The notes below the pieces were generated by a model. The model saw only the letters and a program-made list of their open reading frames with translations. It had not been told where the DNA came from and made no database searches. A stretch of DNA of 64,000 bases from Chloranthus sessilifolius (taxonomy: Eukaryota; Streptophyta; Magnoliopsida; Chloranthales; Chloranthaceae), in the NCBI GenBank assembly GCA_021018995.1, contig CM037590.1, positions 83,050,097-83,114,096 of the forward strand, read 5' to 3'. The position numbers and the translations under genes are program-made. Below, piece by piece: positions 22,674 to 34,044 of the stretch (its first letter is position 1; each line of letters opens with the position of its first letter).

Positions 22674-24391
22674 TGTTCTCTATATTCGAACTAACCTATT
22701 GCAAGCATACAATGAAGATTGCAGCATTAGTATAAGATCGTTCCCACGAGGAAGTGATTATCTTCATATTTGGTGGCTCCTAAAAGCTTACACTTGTCTT
22801 TTAAGATCCTAAACTACTTGTAGAAATATGAATAAAAGAATGATTTGTTTTAAACTAATTATAGAAAATAAATCTAAATCCTCCTCCTTCCAGATTATGG
22901 TCGTCAATCACAATCCTTCAGTTCTCGGATAACTAAAAAATTAAAGTACCATTACACCGTATTGCAGTCCTCTAAAATTTGGGCATCAATCAAACTCTAA
23001 AATTCTTTAACACAAATTTAATCTAATCAACAATCTTCCTAAAATTTGAGCATCAGTCAAACTCAAGAAAATTGAAGATGAAAAAATAAAACCGTTACAC
23101 TAATCTAAAAATTCTCAATCTGAGTTATCAATTCAAATTAAAAACTTTTAGATGCTTACATAGCAGTAAAAGTGTGTAAAATAAATCTAAACTATAAAGC
23201 AATAAAAAGATCTTTCATCCCTAAGCCATAGGCATCAATTGCTCTTGAGAAACTACAGATACTCTACTCTAATCTTCTAGCTCCCAATTATAGTCGTAAA
23301 TTTCTCTCGATAAACCTTGGATATCTAAACTAAACTAAGCTAAAGTTAATCGGAAGAAAACCCTATCTCAGTCATCAATTGATATTGAGAGTTCCTTCGA
23401 TAATTCTTCTCCTATGTCGAGCTCTCTTATTTATAGATTATAAAGAGTTGGCTTACAAAACTTCAAATTCTAATAAAAGATACTACTAAAACAAAAGTTT
23501 TCCTAATATAATTCTAACTCCTAATTTCATCTATCCTTGCTTTAATTAGTTGATGCGCTCTGAATTATTCCTTCTTTTAGCAGCAGCAGAGGTCTTTAGG
23601 AGTCTTTCTTCTCAATCTTCTCAAAATCATGGATTGCTAAACTTCTAATTTGAATAATCTTCTAATTCCGTGTATAGTGGTGTAGCTCTCACATGATCGA
23701 CAGCAGCAAGAGTCTTTATCTGTAAAATCATAAATCACGAATTTCTCATTTTAGCTCACAACTCTCGGTACGATTCTCTAATACGATCGATTGCAATTCT
23801 CTTTTGTATCCCGCTCTGCCTAAAGTTTTTTTGAAGAATCGTAAATTAGGATTTCTCATTTTCTCTTTGTCTTCGTTCAATCGCAAAGTATGATTTTTGG
23901 CTTTAATCCTGCGTCGAATCGTCTTTTACGTTCTATCGTCTTTCTTTTTGCTTTATGAGTTCCTTTTGACGACGATTAACACTTTGGTTCTCTTTTACTA
24001 TTAATTCTAAATAACTATACATCAGTATCTCATTAATAGTAAACTGGGGTCTAGCATCACTAAGTTCAGGGTGATAAAATGGTATATTATGTAACTGATC
24101 ACTCGCTCAAATTAAAAGTCGCTCGCACAAATTGCCTCAGAATACATTGAATAATCTACCCAGAAAATTTGCTCACGTGAATATCCTCAAATTACAGGCA
24201 AATTTTCTTTGATTAAATTCACTCGCGTGAAATTTTGTGTGTTACAGGGAAATTGACAAATTCGCTCGCGCGAATTTAGAACTCGCACGAGCGAATTGCC
24301 CTGTTTTAGGCTACCTTAAATTTCTTTTGGAAAAAGCTTGAAAGGCTTTACCCTATCAGATTTCACTGTCATTGACACTTAATTAATAACA
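22674..24391 (-). repeat. Athila-type LTR, minus strand (1718 bp)
   Basis: Read on the minus strand it runs from TGTTATTAATTAAG (24391) to GAGAACA (22674) and is followed by an Athila-like primer site, so it is a 5' LTR. It carries a CTCGCGCGAATT motif array near its start and TATAAATAAG (23435-23426) further in. No second copy lies in the window. Boundaries rest on the TG...CA ends and the primer site. Confidence 0.65.
24090..24330. repeat. CTCGCGCGAATT motif array in the Athila-type LTR
   Basis: About eight variants of CTCGCRCGAATT, for example TTCACTCGCGTGAA, TTCGCTCGCGCGAATT and ACTCGCACGAGCGAATT. Several are near-perfect palindromes. In LTR orientation they lie about 650 bp upstream of the TATA box. 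Confidence 0.7.
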
Positions 24392-24392
24392 T

Positions 24393-25833
24393 GTTGTGAT
24401 CTAGATTGAGCACAGAAAATCATCGCTAGTACCATTAGCTTTATTTTCGTTTTCGTACGACTTCAAGGATAAGGCAGGAGGAAATTGAATACCTACTTAT
24501 ATTTTGATTTTGATCCATAGATTTGAATACGAACTATTTGAACTTTGATTTCAAACTCAAATGTGAATTAGTTGAATTCCAAATATGAATTATTTGAATC
24601 TTGATTTCGAGCTTCGTATATGAATCATTTGAACTTGATTTCAAATTTGCATATGAATTATGGGAACTTCGAATATGAATTATTTGAATTATGGTTTTGA
24701 CTTTTACATGGGAATCTTGTGAACTCAGAATCCGAATCAGGACTTCGTATTGAAATGTGTTTAGCTATATATTATCAACACCACACTATGTATTAATATA
24801 TTGATTTAAGGTTTATACGAACGAGTCCCCCACTACGGTGCAACGGCACAACCGGCACGACGGGTTAAACCATAATTCAAACCATTACGGCGGTGAAACT
24901 GTAATTCGATACCAATATGGTAGGTTATATCATAATTTGAACCGTGATAATGGCCATTCAAAAAGTGTTCAGTGAATGACGATGGTTAGAATTTAAGTTA
25001 AAGCTTAAGTCATGCATAAGATAAGAATTTTGCATACGAAATATGGTCATGAATAAAAATTTAGAAATCATGTGAAAACTTTGAAATCTGATATGAATCT
25101 AAGATATTGGAAATTTTATTTGAATGTGAAATGCTCGTTTCGTTATTTGATTTCGTTCCTTTCTTATATGTATGAAAATTTACTTTGGAACTATGCTTCA
25201 ATTTGATAATGTGAGTTATATTGAAATTGTTTCTATTGAGCTTAAACTATTAGCTCACTCCGACTTTATGTCCCAGGTTTAGATCTTGAGCAAGATCCTA
25301 AGCATGAGCCAAATCCTGACTACATGCCGGCAGAAGAAGTAGATCTTTCGCCTGAAAAGTTCTATTTGTAGATCTACTTGGATATAGTTTTGGATTCGAT
25401 ACAATATAGAGTTAGTTCGTGTATGTATATGTGCACATATTTGCACACCACTGTTTAGGTGATGGTTGGTCATCACCGGTGATTGGCTTTAGTTGGTTTA
25501 TGCTCTGTTTAAATGCCATGTGATATTTGATCTGACTTTTGTATGCGTTGGGATGTATTAGAATTGGCGTGCCGGTTTTTCCCTGAATTCCGCGTAGGAG
25601 AAAATTGGGTCGTCACCATTGGTATCTGAGCATCCGAACCAGAATATTCAGTGTGGACCTTGAATTTCATATCTGATAGTCCAATTTTTCCCCAAATCCA
25701 TGTGGAGAAAATCAAGCGGTCACAGGTGGTATCATAAAACCTGAACCTTCAGAATCCGTGCGATCTCAGATCTATTCAGAATCGATGATCCGATTTTCCC
25801 TTAAATTCGTGTGACAAAAATCGGGCTGTCACA
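24393..25833 (+). repeat. 5' LTR of the truncated chromovirus (left end uncertain)
   Basis: The right end GGGCTGTCACA precedes the primer site. The front (24490-24710) has about five degenerate copies of a TATGAATTATTTGAA unit. A second cluster around AACCATAATTCAAACC follows at 24830-24960. The end is triplicated, as given separately. Confidence 0.6.
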
Positions 25834-25870
25834 GGTGGTATCAGAGAATGGCTTTAGGTCCGTGTGACAC
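25590..25870 (+). repeat. Triplicated LTR-end/primer-site unit (about 108-bp period)
   Basis: Three successive copies read TTTTCCC-AAATTC-GTG-GA-AAAAT-GGG, then GTCAC, then GGTATC. The GTCAC words begin near 25613, 25722 and 25829. Only the last is followed by a full primer-site sequence and gag. Confidence 0.78.
25836..25846 (+). other. Primer-binding site (tRNA-Met type)
   Basis: TGGTATCAGAG lies two bases after the LTR end CACA. This is the common initiator-methionine tRNA complement of many plant retrotransposons. Confidence 0.8.
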
Positions 25871-25988
25871 CATACTCTATCAGAGTGCATGGTACTATGT
25901 CCCGTATACGATATCAAACATGGAATTAGATTCCGTTAGGACACGGATAGGATTCACGGTCACTTCGGATTAGAATCCTTGTTTGATC

Positions 25989-27165
25989 ATGGCAGGTCAG
26001 TATGCCTCCATGAGGTAGGCCCAAAACAGTTTGTACTAGGAGGACACCAAGTAATGAAGGGGTTGCTACTGGGGCAAATAACATCCCTTTGGGAGGAGGG
26101 CACGTGCCAGGAGGAGACAACTCTGGCGCTAACAACGTTCCTCCAGGAGGAGGAAGTGGTAGTGATCAAGATAGATAGTTGTTGGAGACCATGACCAACA
26201 TAATGGCCCAACAGGCAGCCATACTTGTAGATAGACCGAAACCGTCAGGGTTTGAGCAGATCAGGAGGATGAAGCTTCCTAGCTTCTATGGTCAGGCCGA
26301 TTCGCTCGAAGCGGAAAAGTGGCTAAATCAAATAGAGAAAATTCTTAGGCGGTTACCATGTACTGAAGAAGAAAAAGTTAGCTGGGCTTCATTCCAGTTA
26401 GAGGGAGAAGTCAATCCATGGCGGAAATCGGTTGAAAGGACAAGAGAAGAAGAGACCACAAATGTGCCATGGACTTGGGCACAGTTCATGGAAACGTTCA
26501 ACGAACAATACTTTTCCAAAGCGATCCGAGACCAGTAGGAGGTCAAATTCAACTCACTTGAACAAGGAAAGATGTATGCAAGTGAATATGAGGTAGAATT
26601 CACCAGACTGTCTAGATTTTCTCCTCAGCATGTGGCCACAGAAATGATGAAGGCCAAAAAGTGTGAGCATGGTCTGAGGCCGAGCATCAAGGAAAGAATA
26701 TCTCTGTTTCTGGCTGAGACTTATGCTAGGGTCATGAGCCTAGCCCTCATAGTCGAAAAAAGATACTGGGGACATGCATCAAAGAAGGGAGCAACAAAGT
26801 AAGAACAGGGCAGGCCGAACTTAGACGTACTCTCAAGGGCAAGCAAGTAAGGGGCCAAGGTTCTCAATGCCGACACCACAGTAACCGGTATAGTCTGCAT
26901 ATTTGAGACCAGCTACACTAGCACCTACAAGGCCTTTTCGCCCTCCGAACTCGACTACAACCGGACCATCAATGGTGCAACACAATTCACACGCCGGTTC
27001 TTCCGCACCGGTTGAGAAATGCCCATGGTGTGGAAAGCCACAGAGGACGGAGGAGTGTCGGAGGAATACATGATCTTGTTTTAAGTGTAGTCAGATGGGA
27101 CACCTGATCAAGGGTTACCCTGAGGAGAAGAGAGAGAAGGCAGTTTCAGCTTCCAACTAGAGATC
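25989..27165 (+). pseudogene. gag: gag of the truncated chromovirus
   Basis: Capsid precursor remnant. The ATG at 25989 runs quickly into stops; the main frame starts near 26179. It shows MKLPSFYGQADSLEAEKWL, then EEKVSWASFQLEGEV, then FMETFNEQYFS, the standard retrotransposon gag core. A TAG at 26536-26538 splits it. The frame resumes with KFNSLEQGKMYASEYEVEF and FEHGLR-like text. The zinc knuckle near 27070-27120 reads CFKCSQMGHLIKGYP, its last cysteine changed to tyrosine. Another CPWCGKPQ sits just upstream. Gene order and motif match chromovirus gag, and no intact product is possible. Confidence 0.85.
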
Positions 27166-27242
27166 CTCTTGACCTATGGTACGAGGTCGAGCCTATGCTG
27201 TCACTACAAATGATGCACAAGTGACAAATGAGGTGATCCAAG

Positions 27243-27383
27243 GTATAAGACATTAACGGTTTCAAGTTCTAGGTTATTCTTAGTTAATGCTCATCCTTGG
27301 AAATTTTGTGCTATTATGATGTTGCATTGATGTCTTGACACAATCATACCAACACCGTACTGATCACATACATGAAACTCTAG
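27243..27383 (+). other. Intron-like interval between gag and protease (141 bp)
   Basis: The coding text runs to VIQG at GTATAAG (27243) and resumes after CTCTAG (27383) with GTLY, then the protease. The interval begins GT, ends AG and carries several stops. A 158-bp GT-AG interval occurs at the same point in the element at 28522-38427. Confidence 0.6.
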
Positions 27384-28521
27384 GTACCTTATACATGTAC
27401 CAAATAAGCAACATTTGTCAGCACCAGGCACGAGTATTGGTAGACCTAGGGTCTACCCACTCCTTTGTAACTCCTCAATTTGCAGCTAAATTGAGCATTA
27501 CTCTTGAATAATTAGATTACATTTTAGTAGTGTCGGTCCTTGTGGGAGACTCGGTGAGCACAGACACTGCTTGCTGATCGGTCATCATCGTGATTGAAGA
27601 TCATGGGATAGTGGTTGATCTGATTCTATTAGACATCAAGGATTTAACGTAATCCTTGGGATGGACTGGCTATCTGCCCATCATGCAAATGTCGATTGCT
27701 TTAGAAAAATAGTTACTTTTCGACCCAAGAAGGGCAAATCATTCAGATTCTATGACATTAGACTAACCATTACGCCTTTTATATCCACCATTCGAGCCGA
27801 GCGTCTGATGAACAATGGATGTCATGGGTATCTGACATTCCTACAAAGTCAAGGGGAAGAAAAGGTCAATATTTTTGATATTCTCGTTGCATGCGAATTC
27901 TCGGATATGTTTCCTGATGATCTATCGGGATTACCACCGAATCGAGAGGTGGAGTTTGCAATCGATCTGGCTCTGGGCACAAAACCAGTATCGAAGGCAC
28001 TGTATCAGATGATGCCAGTTGAGTTGAGGGAGCTCCAAGAGCTTCTAGACAAGGGATTTATTAGACCAAGTGTTTCTCCATTGGGAGCACCGATTTTGTT
28101 TGTCAAGAAGGATGGTGCAATGAGGCTTTACATCGATTACTGTTAGCTGAATAAGCTCACCATTAAGAATCGTTACCCCCTCCCAAGAATCGATGACCTC
28201 TTCGATCAGCTACAGGGTGTCAAGTTCTTTTTAAGGATAAACCTGAGATTAGGCTATCATCAATTGAAGATTAAAGCTAAAAGACATCCTGAAGATGACA
28301 TTCCACACTCGGTATGAACATTAAGAGTTTTTGGAGATGCCTTTTGGCCTAACCAATGCACCGGCATCATTCATGGACTTAATGAATCAGGTGTTCAAGT
28401 CTCATCTTGATAAGTGTGTAGTGGTTTTCGTAGATGATATCCTCATTTACTAGAAGATGAGAGAAGATCACAAGCGGCACTTGTGCATTGCTCTTCAAAC
28501 TCTTCGTGATCACCAACTATA
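27384..28521 (+). pseudogene. Protease and partial RT of the truncated chromovirus
   Basis: The protease core reads ARVLVDLGSTHSFVTPQF, so the catalytic Asp-Ser/Thr-Gly has become Asp-Leu-Gly. The usual ILGMDWLSAHHANVDC junction follows near 27655. RT begins DMFPDDLSGLPPNREVEFAI and KGFIRPSVSPLGAPILFVKK. It then has LYIDYC and TAG where the family has IDYRQLN, so CGT became TGT and CAG became TAG. Frameshifts follow, with [13 protein letters not shown] and GYHQLKI still visible. FVDDI is readable near 28430. The sequence ends at LRDHQLY (28520), before RNase H. Confidence 0.88.
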
Positions 28522-30690
28522 ATTATTACTAATCTTAATTCATATTCAGCTAGCCTTCACAGAATGTTTTAACGTGTCATATCGTTATTCGATTCTGGGC
28601 TTAGGTCCTCGCCTCGATTTTATTCTTGACATGGGCGCTACGTATCGCCGTCCTCATATCATTTATCCAATGGACGCTACGTATCTTTGTTCCCATACCA
28701 TTATTTTAATGGGCGCTATGTATCCCCGTCCCTATTTCATTATTTCATTGGGCACTATGTATCTTCGTTCCTATTTCATAATTTCAATGGGTGCTACGTA
28801 TCGCCGTCATCATTTCATTACATGTCATATCTTAACATATTAATTTCTCATACTTAAAACTTAATTAGAATGTGTCACGGTGCGATAGGCTTCACAAATC
28901 ACATTTTTCAAGAGGCGGGTTTCGTAGTAACTTGGATGTACTTTATGTAGGAAATGGTGACGACGATACATAGCACCCATTGAAATTATGAAATAGGAAC
29001 GAAGATACATACTACCATAGAGGATTTGCATCCGTACATTGACGCCTACGTTCTAAGATTCACATGACCATTAAAGAAACCTTATCGTGATAAAGGCTTA
29101 TATCATGTGTCGTGTCTTATTCTTAACTTATCATGCTCATGCCCTATCATAGTTTTCTACATGAAGTGTATCATATAATGGTGATAAATATATATAAGAA
29201 GAAAACTATAACATGCATCCTAAGCATTTTATATTCTTGAATAAATTAATATGAAGCATAGCACATGAAACATTGAAGTAAAAAAGAGAATAAGAAATAT
29301 TTAACTATATTTATTTTGTGATTGGATCAAAAATATACTTCATTGAGGTTAATTATGTCTATAAAACTTGGTGATTGATTAGTATAGCGATCAGACATGT
29401 TTCGAACCCTAAAGGGGCACACGTATCCATTCAAGGGCTATAGGAGCCTTAAAAGAGGTATCGTATGATAAGTATTAAAAAATGTTAAATTTGCCCCCTT
29501 AAACTTATAGATTTTTATCCGATGAAAGCTATTTAATACATTTTTTTATAGTTTTAGTGATTTACAGGTCTTGAGAGAAGTTGAGTATAAAATAGCTCAA
29601 GAGTTTAGAGAATAATGTCAAATCCGTATAACTTTGGATAATTTAAAACTTATCCCTACTTGCAGCTCAATTTTAACCTTTGAAATGTTGAATTCGTAAA
29701 ATTACTATTTCACCCAAAGTTGTAAAGCTTATTGTCTTCTTTCTAATATCAAAAGAATCGTGTCAATCCAATTTCAGAGTAAAAAATTATGGCCAAAATA
29801 CCGAGGCTATATCTGTTGAAGAGTTTGGCCAAATTTCACGAAAATCTGAGAAAAATGACCTTATCGATTTTGGGTCGAATTTTTATATTTTTAAGGTTTG
29901 AAATTAGTTAAAATTGGGGAGAAAATTAGGGTTTTCTTTTAAGAAATATCTGAATAATTTAAGATAGATTTAAAGGCACCCCACCTATTGAAGCGTGATT
30001 CGAATCCCACGATAATTTGGGTTGATGGAGATTAGATTCGAGAGACGATATGCCCAAGTCTTTTCGGGAGAACTCTTTTTTTTTATATAATATATCGATC
30101 ATGATGATGAGAAACATCGATAGTGGAAGATTAGGCTTAAGAATAGGATGCACAGATTGTCGATAAGATTGGAACCCATTGTATAGTTCTGCCATGAAGA
30201 TCGATGGAGATCCGGCGAGAAGTTGTGAACGATGACACTGTCGGAGTTTTTACAGAGAAAAGAGAACAAAGAGAGGTGGTTAAAAGAAAAAGTGATATAA
30301 TTCTAAGGCTCTTTCTAGGTTCTCTATTTATAATGGAAGGGTAATTAGAGAATAAGTCTAACTAGAAAATTAGAGAAGAAGTCTAACTATGAAATTAGAG
30401 GAGTCTAACTAGGAAAGTTTGACTAATATAAATTAGCAAGAGTCCTTTTAGGATTCAAATAGTTTCTAAATCAAATCCTATAATTAATGGAATTAAAATA
30501 CATACCTTAGTTATTTTATGGTAGTAGGACTCTTAGGATTCAGCTGCTCTTTTTGTGTAAACTAAATCACAAAAGAAATTTCTAAATTAAAAAAGCGTGG
30601 GCCATATTACGTGTACACACAAATACCAAACTTGGTGCTTCTTAGATTTATCACCATTAAATATGGTCAACTAAAACTCGGGTCATAACA
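28522..30690 (-). repeat. 3' LTR of the minus-strand chromovirus (truncated)
   Basis: It aligns with 36331-38427. The outer end is GGTCATAACA (30690); on the minus strand this is TGTTATGACC directly after the polypurine tract. TATAAATAG lies at 30332-30324. It lacks about 780 bp present in the other LTR and carries an extra inverted insert near 28955-29015. Confidence 0.9.
28628..28830. repeat. 39-bp tandem repeat x5 in the truncated LTR
   Basis: Five copies of a unit beginning TGGGCGCTACGTATC, then about CGTCC-ATTTCATTATTTCAA. The five matching copies in the other LTR lie at 36436-36640. Reading through them gives a fake 13-residue protein repeat. Confidence 0.88.
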
Positions 30691-30704
30691 TTCTTCCTCC
30701 CTTA
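30691..30704 (-). other. Polypurine tract of the minus-strand chromovirus
   Basis: On the minus strand, TAAGGGAGGAAGAA abuts TGTTATGACC of the 3' LTR. It primes plus-strand DNA synthesis in this family. Confidence 0.82.
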
Positions 30705-30709
30705 AAAAA

Positions 30710-32270
30710 TTTTCGTCCCCGAAAATTATGTACCAGTTATTCGAAAAGCTCAGGATGGTTTTCTTTGATATCGTCTTCATTCTCTTAGGTTGCCTCCTTT
30801 GGCATGTGATGTTCCCATTGGACCAACACTAATATTATCATTTTATTCTTGAAGACTTGAATTTTTCGAACGAGAATCTTAATCGGTCTTGCTATGGTAG
30901 TGAGATCCTCCTTGATGTCCACGGGTTTGGTCTCCACTATGTGTGAGGAGTCATAGATATATCTCCTCAATATTGATACATGGAATACATCATAGATTCA
31001 CAGTGAGGCAGTAGGACAACTTTATACACAATCTCGCCAATATGCTTCGTGACTTCAAAAGGCCCTACATATCTTGGGCTTAGCTTCCTGCGTTTTCCAA
31101 AGCGCGTAACTCCTTTGGTCAGAGAGACGCAAATGAATACTCGTTCACTAACCTATTAAAGGGATTTTAGTGTTCAATCAAGAGCACAATTGAAATAAAC
31201 TTCAAAGTTTGAAATTTAAACGGGTTACCTCGAACTCTAAGTTACAAAGATGGGGTTGGCATACTTTTTCTTGTGATCTTGAGCCATCTTAAGTCGTTCA
31301 CATATTAGTTTGACTTGTTCAGACTTAGTTTGGACTAGTTCGGCTTCAAGCTTCTTCGTAACTTTAACTTTGTCCCAACACAACGACGTTCTGCAACTTC
31401 TGCCGTATAAAACTTCAAAAGGAGATATTTAGATACTTGCCTGATAGCTATTATTATAAGAGAACTCGATCAGTGGGAGGTGATCGTCCCAGTTCCCTCG
31501 AAAGTCGAGAATACATGCTCGTAATATATCCTCAACTACTTGATTCACTCTTTTAGTCTGGTCACCCGTCTGGGGGTGGAAGGCAGTACTAAAATCTAAT
31601 CAAGTGCCCAGAGCTTGTTGAAAGGTTGTTCAGTATTTAGAAGTAAATTTTGAGTTTCGGTCGGAGACAATGCTGACTGGAACTCCATGTAGTTTTATAA
31701 TTTCTTTCAGATATGTTTCAGCAAGCTTGTTCCCATCTGCTATAGTCTTGAATGGTAAAAAATGAGTTGACTTGGTCAATCTGCCAACTATCACCCAAAT
31801 GGCATCATTCTTCTTCATTGTCTTTGGTAGACCTACGATAAAGTCCATAGATATGTTTTCCCACTTTCATTCTAAGATGGGTAAGTGTTGTATAAGTTCG
31901 GCCAATTTTTGATGTTCTGCCTTGACTTGTTGGCACACTAAGCACTTTGACACGTATTCATCTATTTCCCGCTTCATATTTGGCCACTAATACCAATTTC
32001 TTAGATTTCGATATATCTTACTGCTGCCTGGATGTACTGAGTATCTTGATTTATGTCCTTCCTCAAGTATCTCCTTTTTCACTTGGGGGTCATTGGGTAC
32101 GCACAGTCCTCGCCTGAAGAGTAACGTCCCATCCGTCCTGAGGCTAAAATTGAGTTTCAATCCTATAGTCTCAATGATTTTCAAGATTTTTGGGTCTGTA
32201 CGTTGTATTTCTCTGATTTTGTATAAAATAAACAGGCTCATCACGATTCTTGCCAAATATACAGCCTCTT
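30710..32270 (-). pseudogene. Integrase with C-terminal chromodomain
   Basis: The zinc-binding part reads [15 protein letters not shown] ... CLVCQQVKAEHQ (about 32075-31900). The core has MDFIVGLP (first Asp, about 31848) and VSIVSDRNSKF (second Asp). At the third catalytic position near 31548 it reads QTKRVNQ instead of QTERVNQ, so the glutamate is now lysine. Downstream are YNNSYQASI and PFEVLYGR, then a 76-nt intron-like insert, then RLTKGVTRFGKRRKLSPRY. The chromodomain (about 30880-30720) reads KILVRKIQVFKNKMI, LVLVQWEHHMPKEAT and NHPELFE. Chromodomains steer integration toward marked chromatin. Several stops make it a pseudogene. Confidence 0.9.
31153..31228 (-). other. 76-nt GT-AG insert inside integrase
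   Basis: On the minus strand the coding text breaks at LEFE with GTAACC (31228) and resumes after TTAATAG (31153) with VSERVFICVSLTKG. Family members read straight through as LEF-x-VGD-x-VFL-x-VSP. The insert has GT and AG ends and is AT-rich. Confidence 0.5.
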
Positions 32271-33739
32271 TGATTTCTTCGAGGTAAATGTCTTCATCAA
32301 CGAGTTCATCGAAGGGCTTCCAGGTTTTCAATCTGACTAACAGTGCCGAAGATTTCCTACTGAGTGCATCAACGATGACATTTGCTTTTCTAGGATGGTA
32401 ATTTATGGAGTAATCATAATCTTTCATGTATTCCATCCATATACGTTGTCTCAAATTATTCAGGTCCTTTTGTGAGAAAATGTACTTGAGACTTTTGTGA
32501 TTCGTATATATCTTGAATGCCTCGTCCTAGAGGTAGTGTCGCCATAGTTTGAGGGCGAAGATGACTGCTGCTAATTCCAAGTCATGAAATGAATAGTTCT
32601 TTTTGTGAGGTTTGAGTTACCTTGATCCATAAGCTACAACTTTTATACCTTGCTCAAGCACACAACCAAGTCCATGGCGAGATGCGTCCGTGAATATTTC
32701 AAATTCACTAATGTCCGTCGTTGAAGGCAGGGTGAGCATTGGTGCAGTAGTAAGCCTCCTTTTCAATTCTAAGAAACTTTCTTCACATTCCTCGGTCTAC
32801 ACAAATTTGACATTCTTTTGTGTGAGGCGGGTGAGCAGTAGGGCAATGCGTGAAACCCTTCAACAAAGAGACGGAAGTAGCCCTCCAATTCGAGGAAATT
32901 TCTAACTTCGGTAACACTTTTTGGTGTTTACCATTCTGTAATTGATTTGACCTTGGAAGGATCGACGGTCACTCCTTTTGCTGATACCACGTGGCCTAAG
33001 AAGGTCACTTGTTTAAGCCAAAACTCACATTTACTGAGTCTGACATACAATTGATGCTCGCAGAGTGTTTGCAGTGCAACGCGGAGGTGTTCTTCATGGT
33101 CTTCCTCTGAACGATAGTAAATAAGGATATCATCCACGAAGACTATGATGAACTTGTCTAAATAGTCCCTAAAGACTTTGTTCATTAAATCCATGAAGAC
33201 TGTTGGGGCATTCGGAAGACCGAACGACATGATTAGAAACTCGTACAATCCATGTCTAACAGATCGTCGATACGAGGTAGCGGATATCGATTTCTTATGG
33301 TGACACTGTTCAACTGACGATAATCGATGCATAGTCTCATTGAGCCATCTTTCTTTCTTCTTTATGAAGAGCACCAGTGCTCTCCATGGTAACTTGCTAC
33401 GTCGAATAAAACCATTTCTAGAAAGTTCATTGAGTTGTATCTCTAACTCTTTTAATTTTGCGGGACCATTCGGTATGGTGCCTTGGCAGTTGGTGTCGTC
33501 TCGGGGATTATATCGATTTTGAACTCGACTTCTCGATCGGGTGGTACTCCGGGTAAGTCCTCAGGGAATACGTCGACGAAATCTTTGACAACTGCAATTG
33601 TTGTAGGGTCTACCTTCTTGTCTTGTTCATCGTCTAATGCTACCAATAAAGGTACTCCCTTACTTTTGATTCCCCGAAATCTAAATGGAAGCTCTCCGAG
33701 TAGTTGGAAGGTGACCATTTTAGAGAAACAGTCAATCAT
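32271..33739 (-). pseudogene. RT and RNase H of the minus-strand chromovirus
   Basis: RT starts [21 protein letters not shown] (about 33640). [14 protein letters not shown] text then reaches [10 protein letters not shown] near 33255 and jumps to [19 protein letters not shown]. About 40 residues, including the first catalytic aspartate block, are deleted. The FVDD box follows (about 33141-33127), then [19 protein letters not shown] and [11 protein letters not shown]. RNase H can be read in pieces ([54 protein letters not shown]) with several frameshifts. The RT deletion alone would kill the enzyme. Confidence 0.88.
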
Positions 33740-34044
33740 GACATGCTATGTGGCTAGCTAGTCCATGCCCAATATGATGTCAAAATTATGAAATTCTAAC
33801 AGGATGAGATCTACCGGAAGATTATGACCTTTAATATTGATTATTGTGTCACGACAGATTAAGGTATCCATCATGGCGTTCCCAGACGACGTCGAGATAG
33901 TCAATCTCCTTCCTATGAGTACAGGTTTAGCTTGAATTTCTGACACAAATCCTAAACTGATGAATGAATGTGTAGACCCAGAGTCTATAAGGACGAGAGC
34001 TAAGTGTTTAATGTCGCACTCATGCCGAGAAACAAAGAGGTTAC
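33740..34044 (-). pseudogene. Aspartic protease of the minus-strand chromovirus
   Basis: On the minus strand it reads LALVLIDSGSTHSFISLGFVSEIQ with an intact Asp-Ser-Gly near 33985-33975. Then comes FHNFDIILGMDWL-like text with a stop in place of tryptophan at about 33758. It is preceded directly by the 158-bp intron-like interval and followed by the RT lead-in. This is the standard position and spacing for a chromovirus protease. The active site looks undamaged, but no open frame joins it to its neighbours. Confidence 0.85.

Larger units (their letters stand above)
24393..28521 (+). mobile_element. Truncated chromovirus-type Ty3/gypsy element, + strand
   Basis: It holds an LTR end, a tRNA-Met type primer site, gag, protease and part of RT, then stops abruptly at 28521 inside RT against another element's LTR. 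Protein features match the Tekay/Del type of chromovirus rather than Tat. Integrase, chromodomain and 3' LTR are missing. The left end is uncertain; TGTTGTGATC at 24393 is only a candidate. Confidence 0.75.

Noticed and set aside
28574..28843. Frame with 13-residue MGATYRRPHFII-type repeats, also at 36253-36669
   Set aside because: It is a read-through of the 39-bp LTR tandem repeats and differs freely between the two LTRs.
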